DNA of 64,000 nucleotides from an uncultured Kiloniellaceae bacterium (GTDB lineage Bacteria > Pseudomonadota > Alphaproteobacteria > Kiloniellales > Kiloniellaceae), in contig CANMQP010000018.1 of assembly GCA_947500035.1 (NCBI GenBank), forward strand, positions 62,001 to 126,000, read 5' to 3'. Of the stretch, positions 6,924 to 17,000 are shown piece after piece. The notes under the pieces were generated by a model that saw only the letters and a list, made by a program, of their open reading frames with translations, had not been told where the DNA came from and searched no databases. The number at the start of each line of letters is the position of its first letter. Position 1 is the stretch's first letter. Position numbers and translations under genes: made by a program.

Positions 6924-8048
6924 ATGCAGTTGCGCATCGAACATATCGACGACGTCCTTCCCCATCTCCCGAGTGACGTCGGGATCGTCGTCTCGGACCG
7001 ACCGGAAGTCCGGATCATCGATTACGTCTTCACCACCGATGCAACCTTCGCCACAGCTGTGGCACGGGAATGCCGGGGCCTGAAGTTCGCACCTGATGGC
7101 CGGATCCTCGCGCGGCCGCTGCACAAGTTCTTCAACATCGGCGAGAAGCAGTCTGCCGGGGAAATCGACTGGTCGCAGCCGCATGTGATCCTGGACAAGC
7201 TGGATGGCTCCATGATTCATCCCTGCTTCCTGGGCGAGCGCCTGACATTCATGACCCGGATGGGCGAAAGCCGGCAGGCCAAGGCTGCCCTGGCACAGGC
7301 CGACGAGGCGGTGCTGCGGCTCAGTCGCGACCTGCTCACCGAGGGGATGACGCCGGTCTTCGAATTCACCTCGCCTGATCACCGGGTTGTTCTTGCCTAT
7401 CCGGAGACCAGCCTCACTCTGATTGCGGTCCGCGAGACGGTCAGTGGGACTTATCTAAGTCATGCCGAGCTTGTAAGGCTGGCAGAGCGTTACGGCGTTC
7501 CCCTGGTTGCCCAGTTCGGCAGGGTCGACGACGCCATGTCCTTCATCGCGAAGGGCCGCAGCCTGATCGATGTCGAGGGTTATGTCATCGCCTTTGAGGA
7601 TGGCCACAGGGTCAAGCTCAAGGCTGATGCTTACGTCCTGCGGCACAGGGCGCTTGCGGGTGTTTCCAAGGAGCGCAATCTGCTGGAATGGATCGTCAAG
7701 GACGCCATCGACGATGTACTCCCCTTGCTTTCGGATGACATCGCGCAGCAGGTCGCCGACTATCGGGATCAGGTCTTTCACGCCGTGGACCAGCATGTCA
7801 TGGCGCTCGCGGATTTCGCCGAGCTGCACAGCGCACTCTCGCGAAAGGAGGTCGCAATCGCTGCCCGCGAAAAGCTTGACCAGCGGCTGCACGGCGCCCT
7901 CTTCGCAATGCTGGACGGCAAGGACGCGCGAGAAGCCGTCAAGCGTCTGCTGGCCTGGGCGAGTCGTTCCGACCCGCGCATGGACTCTGTGCGGGGCCTT
8001 TTCAGCATGAGGTGGGACGGCGCGGATGTCGTTGTCGACCCGGAGTGA
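6924..8048 (+). CDS. T4 Rnl1-like RNA ligase
   Basis: This 374-residue ATP-dependent RNA ligase would adenylate itself, transfer AMP to a 5'-phosphate RNA end and seal it to a 3'-OH. The nucleotidyltransferase motifs are complete: Lys92 in DKLDGS (motif I), ECRGLKF (residues 49-55), HKFFNIGE (68-75), FEFTSPDHRVVLAY (motif III region), DVEGYVIAF (motif IV) and VKLKADAYVL (motif V). The layout closely matches T4 Rnl1, which repairs tRNA cut in the anticodon loop. The C-terminal ~130 residues are helical, as expected for an Rnl1-type specificity domain. No kinase/phosphatase partner is nearby. The ATG at 6924 follows GGAG; a TTG at 6906 would sit inside the terminator T tract. Base composition resembles its neighbours. 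Confidence 0.88.
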   Translation: MQLRIEHIDDVLPHLPSDVGIVVSDRPEVRIIDYVFTTDATFATAVARECRGLKFAPDGRILARPLHKFFNIGEKQSAGEIDWSQPHVILDKLDGSMIHPCFLGERLTFMTRMGESRQAKAALAQADEAVLRLSRDLLTEGMTPVFEFTSPDHRVVLAYPETSLTLIAVRETVSGTYLSHAELVRLAERYGVPLVAQFGRVDDAMSFIAKGRSLIDVEGYVIAFEDGHRVKLKADAYVLRHRALAGVSKERNLLEWIVKDAIDDVLPLLSDDIAQQVADYRDQVFHAVDQHVMALADFAELHSALSRKEVAIAAREKLDQRLHGALFAMLDGKDAREAVKRLLAWASRSDPRMDSVRGLFSMRWDGADVVVDPE

Positions 8049-8062
8049 ATATCCCGGGACAT

Positions 8063-8091
8063 GGGGAGAGGCCGGTCTTTGACCTCTCCCC
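8063..8091 (+). promoter_or_regulatory. Hairpin between the RNA ligase and the GNAT gene
   Basis: GGGGAGAGG (8063-8071) pairs perfectly with CCTCTCCCC (8083-8091) around an 11-base loop. No T tract follows, so it is a weak or factor-assisted terminator, or an RNA-stability element. Confidence 0.4.
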
Positions 8092-8126
8092 TGCACCCTG
8101 GCCTCTTCAGGAAAGGTACGTTTGGA

Positions 8127-8663
8127 ATGAGATTATCAACGAAACGCCTGGAACTCCGTCCATACGCAGCAGAGGACTTGTCACATCTGCAGCGGTATGT
8201 GACGCGCCCGGCATTCTACCGCTACCTCGTCATTGAGGAGCAGACCCCCGAAACTGTTGTCCGGTTTCTGGAAAGAGAGCTCGAGGAACAACAGCAGGAA
8301 AACCGTGGCCGCCACGTCTTTGCCATCGAGCCCAAGGAGCTTGGCTTCATTGTGGGTGCCGCGCGTATTGAAGTCCGAAACTCTGACCATCAGCAGGGCG
8401 ATATCGGCTATGCGCTCGATTCCGATTATCAAGGTCGCGGTTACATGACCGAGGCCGTACGGCGCCTGATCAGGTTCGGGTTTGAAGAGCTGAAGCTTCA
8501 TCGGATTTGGGCAACCTGCGATATCGACAATGACCCTTCACGGCGCCTCATGGAACGTGTCGGCATGGAACGCGAAGGTCTCCTGCGTGACGACAAATTG
8601 CTGCGCGGAGAGTGGCGCAGCTCATATCTTTACTCGATCCTTGCGTCGGAACAGGAGCTGTGA
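8127..8663 (+). CDS. GNAT acetyltransferase, RimJ/RimL-like
   Basis: This is a 178-residue N-acetyltransferase. TKRLELRPYAAEDLSHLQRY is the usual RimJ/RimL opening. The acetyl-CoA site appears as DIGYALDSDYQGRGYMTEAV, and NDPSRRLMERVGMEREGLLR is the conserved C-terminal helix-strand. It probably acetylates a protein N-terminus or a small amine; the substrate is not predictable. The ATG at 8127 follows AGGAAAGG and was preferred to an ATG at 8061. It lies 78 bases after the RNA ligase on the same strand. Confidence 0.87.
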   Translation: MRLSTKRLELRPYAAEDLSHLQRYVTRPAFYRYLVIEEQTPETVVRFLERELEEQQQENRGRHVFAIEPKELGFIVGAARIEVRNSDHQQGDIGYALDSDYQGRGYMTEAVRRLIRFGFEELKLHRIWATCDIDNDPSRRLMERVGMEREGLLRDDKLLRGEWRSSYLYSILASEQEL

Positions 8664-8726
8664 CGAAGTCGCTTCTGCTGCCGGCTGCCGACGTGATTGC
8701 CAAAAGCTGAAATCAGGCCTTACGCC

Positions 8727-9290
8727 ATGACCTCTTATCTCGAACATAAAAATCAGCATCTGAGCCGCTCAACCGGGGATATAGCACCGCCGCTGCGGAC
8801 CTTGGTTATTTATTATTCGAGGACCGGAACGACGGCGAAGCTGGCTGAAGCTCTGGTGGAGGCGTTAGAAGCCGAACTGGCCGAAATCCGTTGCGATCTC
8901 TACCGGCCCGGCATTTTCCGCTATCTCCGGGCCGGCTACGACAGCGTCAGAATTAAGCTGCCGCCCATCAGATTTCCGCCGATGGTGCCGCGCGACTATG
9001 ATCTGGTCTTGATCGGCGGGCCGGTCTGGACGAGCTATCCGGCTCTCCCCCTGCGCAGCTTTCTGGCCCACCCGCCCGGACTCCCGCCTCGGATTGGCCT
9101 CTTTCTGACCTATGGCGGTCACTCCGATCCGGTGGTAGCCTTCGAGACGATGGCCGCAAGCCTGAGCCAGCCGGTCACGGAACGCCTCGCCGTCAAGGCG
9201 CAGCATGTCGTTGACGGCAGCTATGTGAAGGCAGCGCGGGCCTTTGCCGAGGCGCTGACCAGAGAGTATCGAGACGGATTCAAGGTATGA
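8727..9290 (+). CDS. Flavodoxin-family protein
   Basis: This is a protein of about 187 residues with a flavodoxin-like fold. TLVIYYSRTGTTAKLAEAL (from residue ~25) is the FMN-phosphate-binding loop. YDLVLIGGPVWTSYPALPL is the second loop characteristic of flavodoxins and WrbA-like proteins. It should be a cytoplasmic electron carrier or small oxidoreductase. The partner is not identifiable. The last bases (ATGA) overlap the next GNAT gene, implying co-translation. The ATG at 8727 was chosen; a TTG at 8697 is the alternative. Confidence 0.8.
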   Translation: MTSYLEHKNQHLSRSTGDIAPPLRTLVIYYSRTGTTAKLAEALVEALEAELAEIRCDLYRPGIFRYLRAGYDSVRIKLPPIRFPPMVPRDYDLVLIGGPVWTSYPALPLRSFLAHPPGLPPRIGLFLTYGGHSDPVVAFETMAASLSQPVTERLAVKAQHVVDGSYVKAARAFAEALTREYRDGFKV

Positions 9291-9724
9291 AAATCGAAAT
9301 CCAGCCGGCCAAAACCGAGGACGGCGAAGAGCTGACCGAGCTTCGGGTGGATGCTATGCGTGAGAGCCTCGAAGCGGTCGGCAGGTTCGAACCCAAACGG
9401 GCACGGGAACGCTTCCTCAACAGCTTCGACCCGAAAATCACCTTCCGCGTCCTCTCCGGGTCCAGGCTCATCGGCTTTTACGCGCTTCAGGAACGCGAGA
9501 GCTATCTCTGGCTGGATCACTTCTACATTGCCGCCAGTCTGCACGGCCGCGGGTTCGGCAGCCAGGTCATGGAGATCATCAAGAACATCGCCCGGAGCCG
9601 CAAGAAGTCGATCCGCCTGGGCGCCCTCAAGGAAAGCAGGGCCAACGCCTTTTACCGCAGACACGGCTTCGTGGAAAAAGAGCGAAAAGAGTGGGATATT
9701 TACTACGATTGGTCGGCAAACTGA
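9287..9724 (+). CDS. GNAT family N-acetyltransferase
   Basis: This is a 145-residue GNAT protein. ESYLWLDHFYIAASLHGRGF contains the acetyl-CoA pyrophosphate loop (Q/RxxGxG/A type). ALKESRANAFYRRHGFVEKE is the typical C-terminal motif. The start overlaps the flavodoxin stop by four bases. The substrate is unknown. Confidence 0.83.
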   Translation: MKIEIQPAKTEDGEELTELRVDAMRESLEAVGRFEPKRARERFLNSFDPKITFRVLSGSRLIGFYALQERESYLWLDHFYIAASLHGRGFGSQVMEIIKNIARSRKKSIRLGALKESRANAFYRRHGFVEKERKEWDIYYDWSAN

Positions 9725-9816
9725 TCGTCATCGCAAAAACGCCCGAATTTGTATCCATAATCCTGACGGAACCACAGGCGCGGAAAATCTCCTCGGTCAG
9801 GACGAAGGTATCGGCA

Positions 9817-10920
9817 TTGGCAAGCAAGACTCTACACCTCCATAAATTTTTTATCCCTTTGGGACTTTCGCTCCTTTTGGCGGGATGTGAAGCCGTACTC
9901 ACGCCCCGGGACGACGGTCTCAGGGGCGTCCGGGTTTTCTTTGCAACGGATCGCTCGATGAACGCCGAGGCTGCGCCGAATCAGCGCTTCGGCGCCGATA
10001 GATCCAGCATCACGTATGGAACTTCTTTCGTCAGCATCCCCGCCGGGCATGTCGCTGGAGAACTTGAGTCCCCGTCCGTCCTGCGGTTCGAGTTCAGCGA
10101 AGATCCCGCAAAGCACGTCGTGTTGGTAAACGCTGTCGCGCAGCCCAAAGACGACTTCTTTTCCGAGCTCTCGGCGCGTGTTCGGGGCAGTACGACGAAA
10201 CAGGCCTTCATCTTTGTCCACGGCTACAACGTGAGTTTCGAGGACGCGGCCAGGCGCACAGCGCAGATATCCTATGACCTTGGTTTCGACGGCGCGCCGA
10301 TCTTCTATAGCTGGCCGTCACAGGCCACGGTCAAAGGCTACACCATCGATGAATCGAACATCGAATGGAGCCAGACCAATCTGAAGCGCTTTTTCGCTGA
10401 CGTTCTGGCGCGCTCCGACGCGCAAGAGGTCCATCTGGTCGCCCACAGCATGGGCAGCCGCGCTGTGACTCGCGCGGTTGCATCCCTGATCATTGAGAAC
10501 CCCGATGCGCGCGACCGTCTCGGAGAACTCATCCTGACGGCACCGGATATCGACGCGGACATCTTCAAGCGCGACATTGCCCCGGTTCTCGCCGCCGCCC
10601 GGCAGTCGACCACGCTCTATTCTTCCTCCGGCGACATTGCCCTGGCCGCCTCCAGGGAAGTCAACGGTTACGCCCGCGCCGGCGACTCCGGCGATGGCCT
10701 CGTCGTTGTTCCAGGCATCGAAACGGTAGATGCAACCTCCGTCGACACGGGACTGTACGGCCATTCCTACTTCGCCGAAGCACACTCGGTCCTCTCGGAC
10801 ATTTCCTATCTCATGCGAACTGGCCTGAGCGCGGATCAAAGACCGGGCCTGACATCCGTGGCTTCGCCCAGTGGGAGATACTGGTCGTTCGAGCAACCAA
10901 TTCCGGAGCAATCCCAGTAA
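9817..10920 (+). CDS. Alpha/beta-hydrolase, DUF900 family, predicted lipoprotein
   Basis: This protein has about 367 residues. TTG 9817, after AAGG, gives a lipoprotein signal ending in the lipobox LLLAGC, so Cys24 would be lipidated and the protein tethered in the periplasm. The alternative upstream GTG at 9691 would overlap the previous gene and bury the signal. The hydrolase domain has FIFVHGYNVSFEDAARRTAQ (oxyanion region), YSWPSQ, the nucleophile elbow HSMGS, and a C-terminal catalytic His probably in GHSYF. These are the marks of DUF900, an esterase/lipase-like family without a settled substrate. It follows the GNAT gene by about 90 bases and may be the last gene of the ligase-GNAT-flavodoxin run. 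Confidence 0.82.
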   Translation: MASKTLHLHKFFIPLGLSLLLAGCEAVLTPRDDGLRGVRVFFATDRSMNAEAAPNQRFGADRSSITYGTSFVSIPAGHVAGELESPSVLRFEFSEDPAKHVVLVNAVAQPKDDFFSELSARVRGSTTKQAFIFVHGYNVSFEDAARRTAQISYDLGFDGAPIFYSWPSQATVKGYTIDESNIEWSQTNLKRFFADVLARSDAQEVHLVAHSMGSRAVTRAVASLIIENPDARDRLGELILTAPDIDADIFKRDIAPVLAAARQSTTLYSSSGDIALAASREVNGYARAGDSGDGLVVVPGIETVDATSVDTGLYGHSYFAEAHSVLSDISYLMRTGLSADQRPGLTSVASPSGRYWSFEQPIPEQSQ

Positions 10921-11403
10921 TCAGACCGCCAATTCAATAGTCATGAATTCGCTGTAGGGATCGAGGACGTAGTCCCCAAAGGGCGGGCAAGTCTGAAAAC
11001 CGAAACTGGCATAAAGCCTACGCGCGGCTGCGAAGGACTCCATCGACCCGGTTTCCAGGCTGAGCCGGGCATAGCCCAGACGCCGCGCTTCGGCCATCAG
11101 ATGCTCCATCAGGGCCCGCGCCACGCCCCGGCCCCGCGCGGCTTCAGCCGTGTGCATGGACTTGACTTCCCCGTGCCGCGCTCCACCGGGCGCTGCGCCC
11201 AGATCCTTCAACGCCGCGCAACCCAACAGGCTGTCCCGGTCCCAAGCGGTCCAGAAGGTAATATCCGGCGCGCGTAGCGACTCAAGATCCAGCGCATGGC
11301 TGCTCTCCGGCGGCGATTCCCCGGCGGTAAAATCCAGATGTTTTTGCAGAAGTTGGGCGATGGCTTCACCGGCCAGGTCATCTTCTCGGATCGTGAACTG
11401 CAT
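10921..11403 (-). CDS. GNAT family N-acetyltransferase
   Basis: This is a 160-residue acetyltransferase converging end-to-end on the DUF900 gene with no space between. SMHTAEAARGRGVARALMEH is the acetyl-CoA-binding motif A. ARLSLETGSMESFAAARRLY and SFGFQTCPPFGDYVLDPYS match the PhnO/YhfR-like GNATs that act on small molecules. The substrate is unknown. Confidence 0.87.
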   Translation of the reverse strand: MQFTIREDDLAGEAIAQLLQKHLDFTAGESPPESSHALDLESLRAPDITFWTAWDRDSLLGCAALKDLGAAPGGARHGEVKSMHTAEAARGRGVARALMEHLMAEARRLGYARLSLETGSMESFAAARRLYASFGFQTCPPFGDYVLDPYSEFMTIELAV

Positions 11404-11614
11404 AGCTACCTGCTGTGGTCAAGAGACAGAGGAACACTAGCCCTGAAATGGAGTTCAAATCCACACAAGGCCGCCATCTTCAATCTTTCTAATTTCCTCC
11501 GGTGCCGGGTTAAAGAGAAAACTGTGTGCAGCAGAAACCTGAAAGCAATACGCTCGTCTCCAGGAAAGCAGCACTCGACATACCAAGTGCTCCCGAAACC
11601 TCGAGGACTCCGAC

Positions 11615-13024
11615 GTGAATAAAGACGAATTCCGGAAATGGTCGCGCACCGCCGCGGACTGGGGTGCCAATTATCGTGACACCCTCGGTGAACGCCCGGT
11701 GCGCGCGCGAACGGCTCCCGGCGAAGTCGCGGCGCAGATTGCAAAGACACCGCCTGAGGATCCGGAGCCCCTGGAGGCCATTTTCGCCGACTTCGAGCAA
11801 AGCATCGTGCCCGGCATAACCCACTGGCAGCATCCCCGCTTCTTTGCCTACTTCCCGGCCAACGCGGCGCAGGTGTCGGTGATCGCCGAATATCTGGTCA
11901 CCGCCATGGGGGCGCAGTGCATGCTGTGGCAGACCTCTCCGGCGGCGACCGAGCTCGAGACCGTGGTTCTGAACTGGCTGCGCCAGGCGCTCGGATTGCC
12001 AGAGGGATTCAGCGGAGTGATCCAGGATTCGGCGTCCTCGGCAACCCTCGCTGCCGTCCTGACCATGCGCGAGCGGGCATTGGATTGGGACGGCAATAGT
12101 AAGGGGCTCGCCGGAAAACCTGCCGTCCGGGTCTATACCTCAAATGAGGTACATAGCTCCGTGGATCGCGCCATCTGGATTTCGGGAATCGGCGAGGAAA
12201 ACCTCGTCCGCATCCCGGTCACCGCTCCGCAACGCGCCATGGATACGGCGGCGCTTGAGGCTGCCATCACGCGGGATAGAGACGCCGGGCTGCAGCCGGC
12301 CGGCATTGTTGCCTGCGTCGGCGGCACCAGCGTGGGCGGCGCGGACGATGTCGGCGCGGTCTGTGCGGTCGCCCGCAAGCACGGCCTCTACGTCCATGTT
12401 GATGCCGCCTGGGCGGGATCGGCGATGATCTGCCCCGAATACCGTCATTTCTGGCAAGGCGTCGAAGAGGCGGATTCCATCGTTTTTAATCCGCACAAAT
12501 GGCTCGGCGCCAGCTTCGACTGCTCGGCCCACTTCCTGCGAGACCCCGACAGCCTGGTCAAGACGCTCGCCATCCAGCCGGAGTACCTCAAAACCCACGG
12601 CAAGGACCATGTGATCAACTATTCCGAATGGTCGATCCCGCTGGGACGACGCTTCCGGGCTCTAAAGTTATGGTTCCTGATCCGTGCTCATGGGTTGGAG
12701 GGACTCCGGACCATGATCCGCAATCACGTCCTCTGGTCGGAGCATCTGGCACAGAAGATTGCAGAGACGCCAGACTTCGAACTGGTCACCGCCCCGATGC
12801 TGTCCCTCTTCTCCTTCCGCTACGCGCCGCCAGGTGCCGCGGATCTCGACGATCTCAATCAGCGTCTCGTCAATGCCATCAATGACGATGGCCGGATATA
12901 CCTCACCCAGACACGCGTCGATAATAAGCTGGCGATCCGCTTTCAGGCGGGCCAGTTCGAGACGACGGAGCAGGATGTTCTCTCCGCCTACGATGTCATC
13001 CGTGACTGTGCGGTAAAGCTTTAG
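11615..13024 (+). CDS. PLP-dependent aromatic-L-amino-acid decarboxylase family protein
   Basis: This is a 469-residue group II decarboxylase. The N-terminal domain has PGITHWQHPRFFAYFPANA. WQTSPAATELETVVLNWLRQ leads into the PLP fold, with HVDAAWAG around the cofactor-binding Asp and the Schiff-base lysine in NPHKWLG. These match aromatic amino-acid decarboxylases (tryptophan, tyrosine, DOPA), including relatives that act as aldehyde synthases. The reaction would give an aromatic amine and CO2 in the cytoplasm. The GTG start is preceded by GAGGA. The gene stands alone: its neighbours are a divergent GNAT and the convergent unknown cassette. Confidence 0.88.
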   Translation: MNKDEFRKWSRTAADWGANYRDTLGERPVRARTAPGEVAAQIAKTPPEDPEPLEAIFADFEQSIVPGITHWQHPRFFAYFPANAAQVSVIAEYLVTAMGAQCMLWQTSPAATELETVVLNWLRQALGLPEGFSGVIQDSASSATLAAVLTMRERALDWDGNSKGLAGKPAVRVYTSNEVHSSVDRAIWISGIGEENLVRIPVTAPQRAMDTAALEAAITRDRDAGLQPAGIVACVGGTSVGGADDVGAVCAVARKHGLYVHVDAAWAGSAMICPEYRHFWQGVEEADSIVFNPHKWLGASFDCSAHFLRDPDSLVKTLAIQPEYLKTHGKDHVINYSEWSIPLGRRFRALKLWFLIRAHGLEGLRTMIRNHVLWSEHLAQKIAETPDFELVTAPMLSLFSFRYAPPGAADLDDLNQRLVNAINDDGRIYLTQTRVDNKLAIRFQAGQFETTEQDVLSAYDVIRDCAVKL

Positions 13025-13035
13025 AACGCCGTCCC

Positions 13036-14013
13036 TCAGGTGAAGGCGGTACCATCCCAAACCAGTTCGAGCGCGTCCCGCAGCGAGGATGCCAGGATCT
13101 GATCGCTGGCATAGAGCGCATGCAGTTCTTCGCCCAGCGTCGTCTGGCCCGGCACGAGCCCGGTAACATTCTGCCAGCGGTTCCAGTTTCCCGGCGCCGA
13201 TGAGGTGGTCGGGTTTTCCGGCACCTCCGGCTGATACCAGCCCGCTGCGTTCAGGATCGGCGTGACATCCAGACGGGAATCGTTGGTCTCGACCTCCTCG
13301 CATTCAGTCGCGTTGCAGGCCCAGGAAATCCAGTCTTCCGCGGCGATGGCCGCGGTGCCCGGCGCCTCTTCATTGAAGACTCGCGCCAGGACCATGAAAC
13401 CGCCCTCCGCCGCCCGCCGGGAAAAGGACAGAGCATCGCTTGCCGGGTCGATGAGAGCCGCGGTCGGCGCGAGCAGGAGGCTGCGGCCGATCAGATCGAG
13501 CTGTGCATCTGCCGCGGGCAAAGCGGACCCCACTGCCGGCAACACCCTAAGCGGAGAGAGAACGGGCAGAGCCGCGCCCGCTTCGGCGACGGCCGCCAGT
13601 GCCTGATCGAAGGCGCCGATAAAATCTGACCGCATCGAAAAACTCAGCGGCAGGGTGGCCTGCGCCGGTCCTTCCGGACGGACCTGTTCCCGCACCGCAA
13701 AACTCAAAGGCGGGAAGACACCGGGCTGCGGCAGGTTCACCCGGGGTCCGGCAATGCCCAATGCCGCGGCCAGCATGCGTGACCGCTGCTCTTCCTGCTC
13801 ATACTCCGTGAGCAGATTGATATAGCCTCCGATCTCCGTGATGTTGCGCGGCGGCGGAATACGGGAGGGCGCAATATCACCGGAGATCGCCAGGCGATGG
13901 GCAATCACTTCGCGCGAGCGCTGGATCGCCGGAGAGTTAGTGGATTCCAGTATCCCGATAATGGCCTTCACCAGGTCGCTATCGAGCGCGTCATCAGGCT
14001 GTTGCTCGTCCAT
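13036..14013 (-). CDS. Unknown protein, coupled partner of the giant protein
   Basis: This protein of about 325 residues matches no family I know. It has no signal peptide or membrane segment. The N-terminus is acidic and helical (MDEQQPDDALDSDLVKAIIG). The middle is rich in Ala, Pro and Leu (LPVLSPLRVLPAVGSALPAA). The C-terminal part has many aromatic and acidic residues (DWISWACNATECEEVETNDS, PGNWNRWQNVTGLVPGQTTL). Its ATG shares the A of the upstream TGA (TGATG), so the two proteins are translationally coupled and probably form a complex. A GTG one codon earlier is an alternative start. Confidence 0.75.
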   Translation of the reverse strand: MDEQQPDDALDSDLVKAIIGILESTNSPAIQRSREVIAHRLAISGDIAPSRIPPPRNITEIGGYINLLTEYEQEEQRSRMLAAALGIAGPRVNLPQPGVFPPLSFAVREQVRPEGPAQATLPLSFSMRSDFIGAFDQALAAVAEAGAALPVLSPLRVLPAVGSALPAADAQLDLIGRSLLLAPTAALIDPASDALSFSRRAAEGGFMVLARVFNEEAPGTAAIAAEDWISWACNATECEEVETNDSRLDVTPILNAAGWYQPEVPENPTTSSAPGNWNRWQNVTGLVPGQTTLGEELHALYASDQILASSLRDALELVWDGTAFT

Positions 14014-17000
14014 CACGCATCCTCCTCTTCATTCTCTTCATCCTCCGGCTGGGGGTTCACGACCTCGCCCTCGCCAAAGGAAAACTCGATGCTATTGAGC
14101 TCAGTCAGGAAGGCCTGGCTGCCGATCTCGATATTGCTCGCGACATCCGCGTCATTGTTTGCCTGTGTGAAGGCTGACGAAAGGATCGCCGCCTGAAGCA
14201 CATTTCCGGGGTGGAACAGAACGTCTGTCCCACCGGGCAGACCCGCAAGCACGTGACGGGCAAAGCGTCCGGGATCTTCCTGGTCTCCGCCCAGCGCACT
14301 GATAGCCGGTGCATTCTTGGCGAGCTCGGCGACAGCCTTTTTGAAAGCGGCCTCCTCCGCGTCTGCGGCAGCCTTCTCCTGTTTGGCTTTCGCCGCGGCA
14401 TCTGCTTCCGCCTTCTTTTTGGCAGCCGCGTCTGAAGCCTCTTTCTTCTTGTCCTCGGCGGCTTTGGCTGCGCTGGAAGCGGTGGCAAGTTCCACGGCCT
14501 TACCGACCAGATCCTTGGTCAGGTCCGTGCTCGCATCGATCGCCTTGTCTCGGCCGGTAGCGGCGGCCTGTGTCTCGGCCTGAAGCTGTTTCTGCAGCTC
14601 GGCCAGACCCGTCAGATTGGCTCCGCCTTTTGCCAGCTCCGGCGCCGCCTTCAGGACCTCGGCAAGAGCGGAGGTTCCAGCCGCGGATGGGTTCACATCG
14701 CCGCCCGCGATGGTGAGGTTTGTGGCGGGCGGATTGGTCAGAAGACTAGTCGGCGCGCTTGCCGAGAAGACATCTGCGCCGCCTTGCGGGAAGCTTGGTG
14801 TCGCGGAGACCGGTGGTGGTGTCGGCGAATCCTGCCAGTTCCAGAAACGGCGATGATCGATCGTCTCGCAGGCATTGCAGCGCCCGAGCACTGCTTCGCC
14901 CAGAAGTCCTCTTGTGGGCAGGGAAATCTGGCGATTGGGCGGACGGAACCCTTCCCGGTGAAAACGCAGGATCGCATCCTGAATGTCTCCCGTACTGACC
15001 TCCATCTCTTCCGCCAGCCTCGCCGGAATATGGAAGGGCATGATCATCATGTTGCCGTAGAACCCCAGAACCTTGTTGGCCACCGCGGAAAGCAGGGGGA
15101 TCTCGGAACTCGCGTCCTCCAGGCCGCCTTCCGGTACGCCAAGCGTAAAGCGCTCGAGTAGGATGGCCCGCTCTTCCTCTGTCATGCTGCTCCAGACGGC
15201 TTTGGAATAGGAGACCGTGTTGCGGATCACATGCTGGTACATGTCTTCGATCAGGCGCAGATCACGACGGGACAAAATGGAGGCGACATTCGCAACCGGG
15301 ATCGGCAGCACCGGCGGCAGAGTGGTTTCGTAGTCGACACCGACGATGGTTTCCTGATCGGCAAGCCCCTCGTTGATGATGACGTCCACGTCGGTGAGTT
15401 GGGGCGCACCGATCAGATCGTCGAACTCGCCGCCGCTTAAGGAGGTGCTGAGCAGACGGTCAATCGCGCGGGCCGCCGCCGCCAGATCGACCTCATCCTT
15501 GTCCTTATCATTCTTAATGAGATCCGAGACGATCTCATCGAGTCTCGGCGCGTCGTCCCCGCCATCGAAACGATAGGCGAAGCTGCCGGTGCGGCGGCGG
15601 ATCTCGACCCGGGCTATGTCCGAACGGTCGATGGATTGAGGCAGTGCCACGGCTCCGGAATACTCGACGGAACCGGTGGATCGTGCCGTGCGCAAAAAGG
15701 CGATCAGCTGTTCCCGGTCCCGGGCCTTGCGCGCCCCGCCCAGGTCGATGTCGATGGGCGTGCCCGAGATACGGACCGGGCCGATACGGTCGCCATCCTT
15801 GGTCACGACCGCGACCGAGATATCGTCGTTGGGCATAAAGGCACCATCAACCCGGAAACGCACAACGTCCTGCGCAATAGGCGATGCGCCTTGCGGATCC
15901 ATTTCCGGATCGGCCGCGAAGTCCTCCAAGAGTCCCAGGGCCCGGCGATAGCGTCTGCGCCCGCGGAATTCCCGGCGCAGAACATCGGCATAGCGCAGGA
16001 TCATATTGTAGCGGTCCAGCAGGATCCCGCGTGTCGCGTTCTGCGGCAGGGTTGGGAAGTTGAACACGGCACGGGTGAAATGGATCAACTGCAGCGGTAC
16101 AAAACAGACCAGCTGCACGCCTTCGACCCTGGTATCGATCGTATAGTCCCGCAAGACCTGGAACCACTGCATGGTCAGGGCATGGCAATGGTTCCGGTTG
16201 GCGATGAATTTCGTTGTCGCGCTTTGCCGGTCACTGGCATTTGCCAGGCGGACACCCGTTCGGGTGGCGCGCCGCTTCAGGCTCGCGGAACGTTCGATGG
16301 CCGAGGAGAAATTCTCATCGGTCTCGGACAAAAAATTGCGGGAGGTGTTCTGGTTGCTGCTCGCCGTTCCGCTGGAAGAGCTCTCGGTATTGCCGAAGTT
16401 ACCGCTGAAGCCGCCAGTGATGGAGCCGAAGACCTTGCCGATCCGCCCTCCGACTCCCAGGCCGAAACCACCACTCCTGCCCTTGGTCGTAGTGTCGGTT
16501 TCCGTGTCGAATTTGCTGTCACCATGGATCATTTCGTCAAAGGCCGTCGAAACCGTGGCGTCCAGCGACGTATCCTTGCTCTCCTCGAATTTTTGCCGCT
16601 CTTCCAGCGTCAGGCTTTCCCGATCTCTCACACTTAAGCGTTCGTCCTGCTCGAAGACCGCAACCTGTTGCTCTTCGCCCGGCGCCAGCGGTAGGGAGTA
16701 GACGAGTTTTCCAAGCGAGAGCCCCTGGTTGACCATGACCACGCGCATCTTGGTGACATAGCCGAGGCCCAGGGTGGCTGCCTTGGGCACGCGTTCGGGG
16801 TCGCGTGTGACATCGTCGAAGAATTCATCGACATCGACAGGCTCCTCGATCGGCAGGCGGTCACGAAAGTTCCAGTCGCCGCCGCCCGCGCCCAGGGCCG
16901 CCACGACGTCAGTCGCGGAAAAACCTGCGTTCACGAGCCCGGTTGAGGGAATGGTCGAGGGTACGGTCGTCGTTCCGACCCGCCGGTCGCGGGTGACGAG

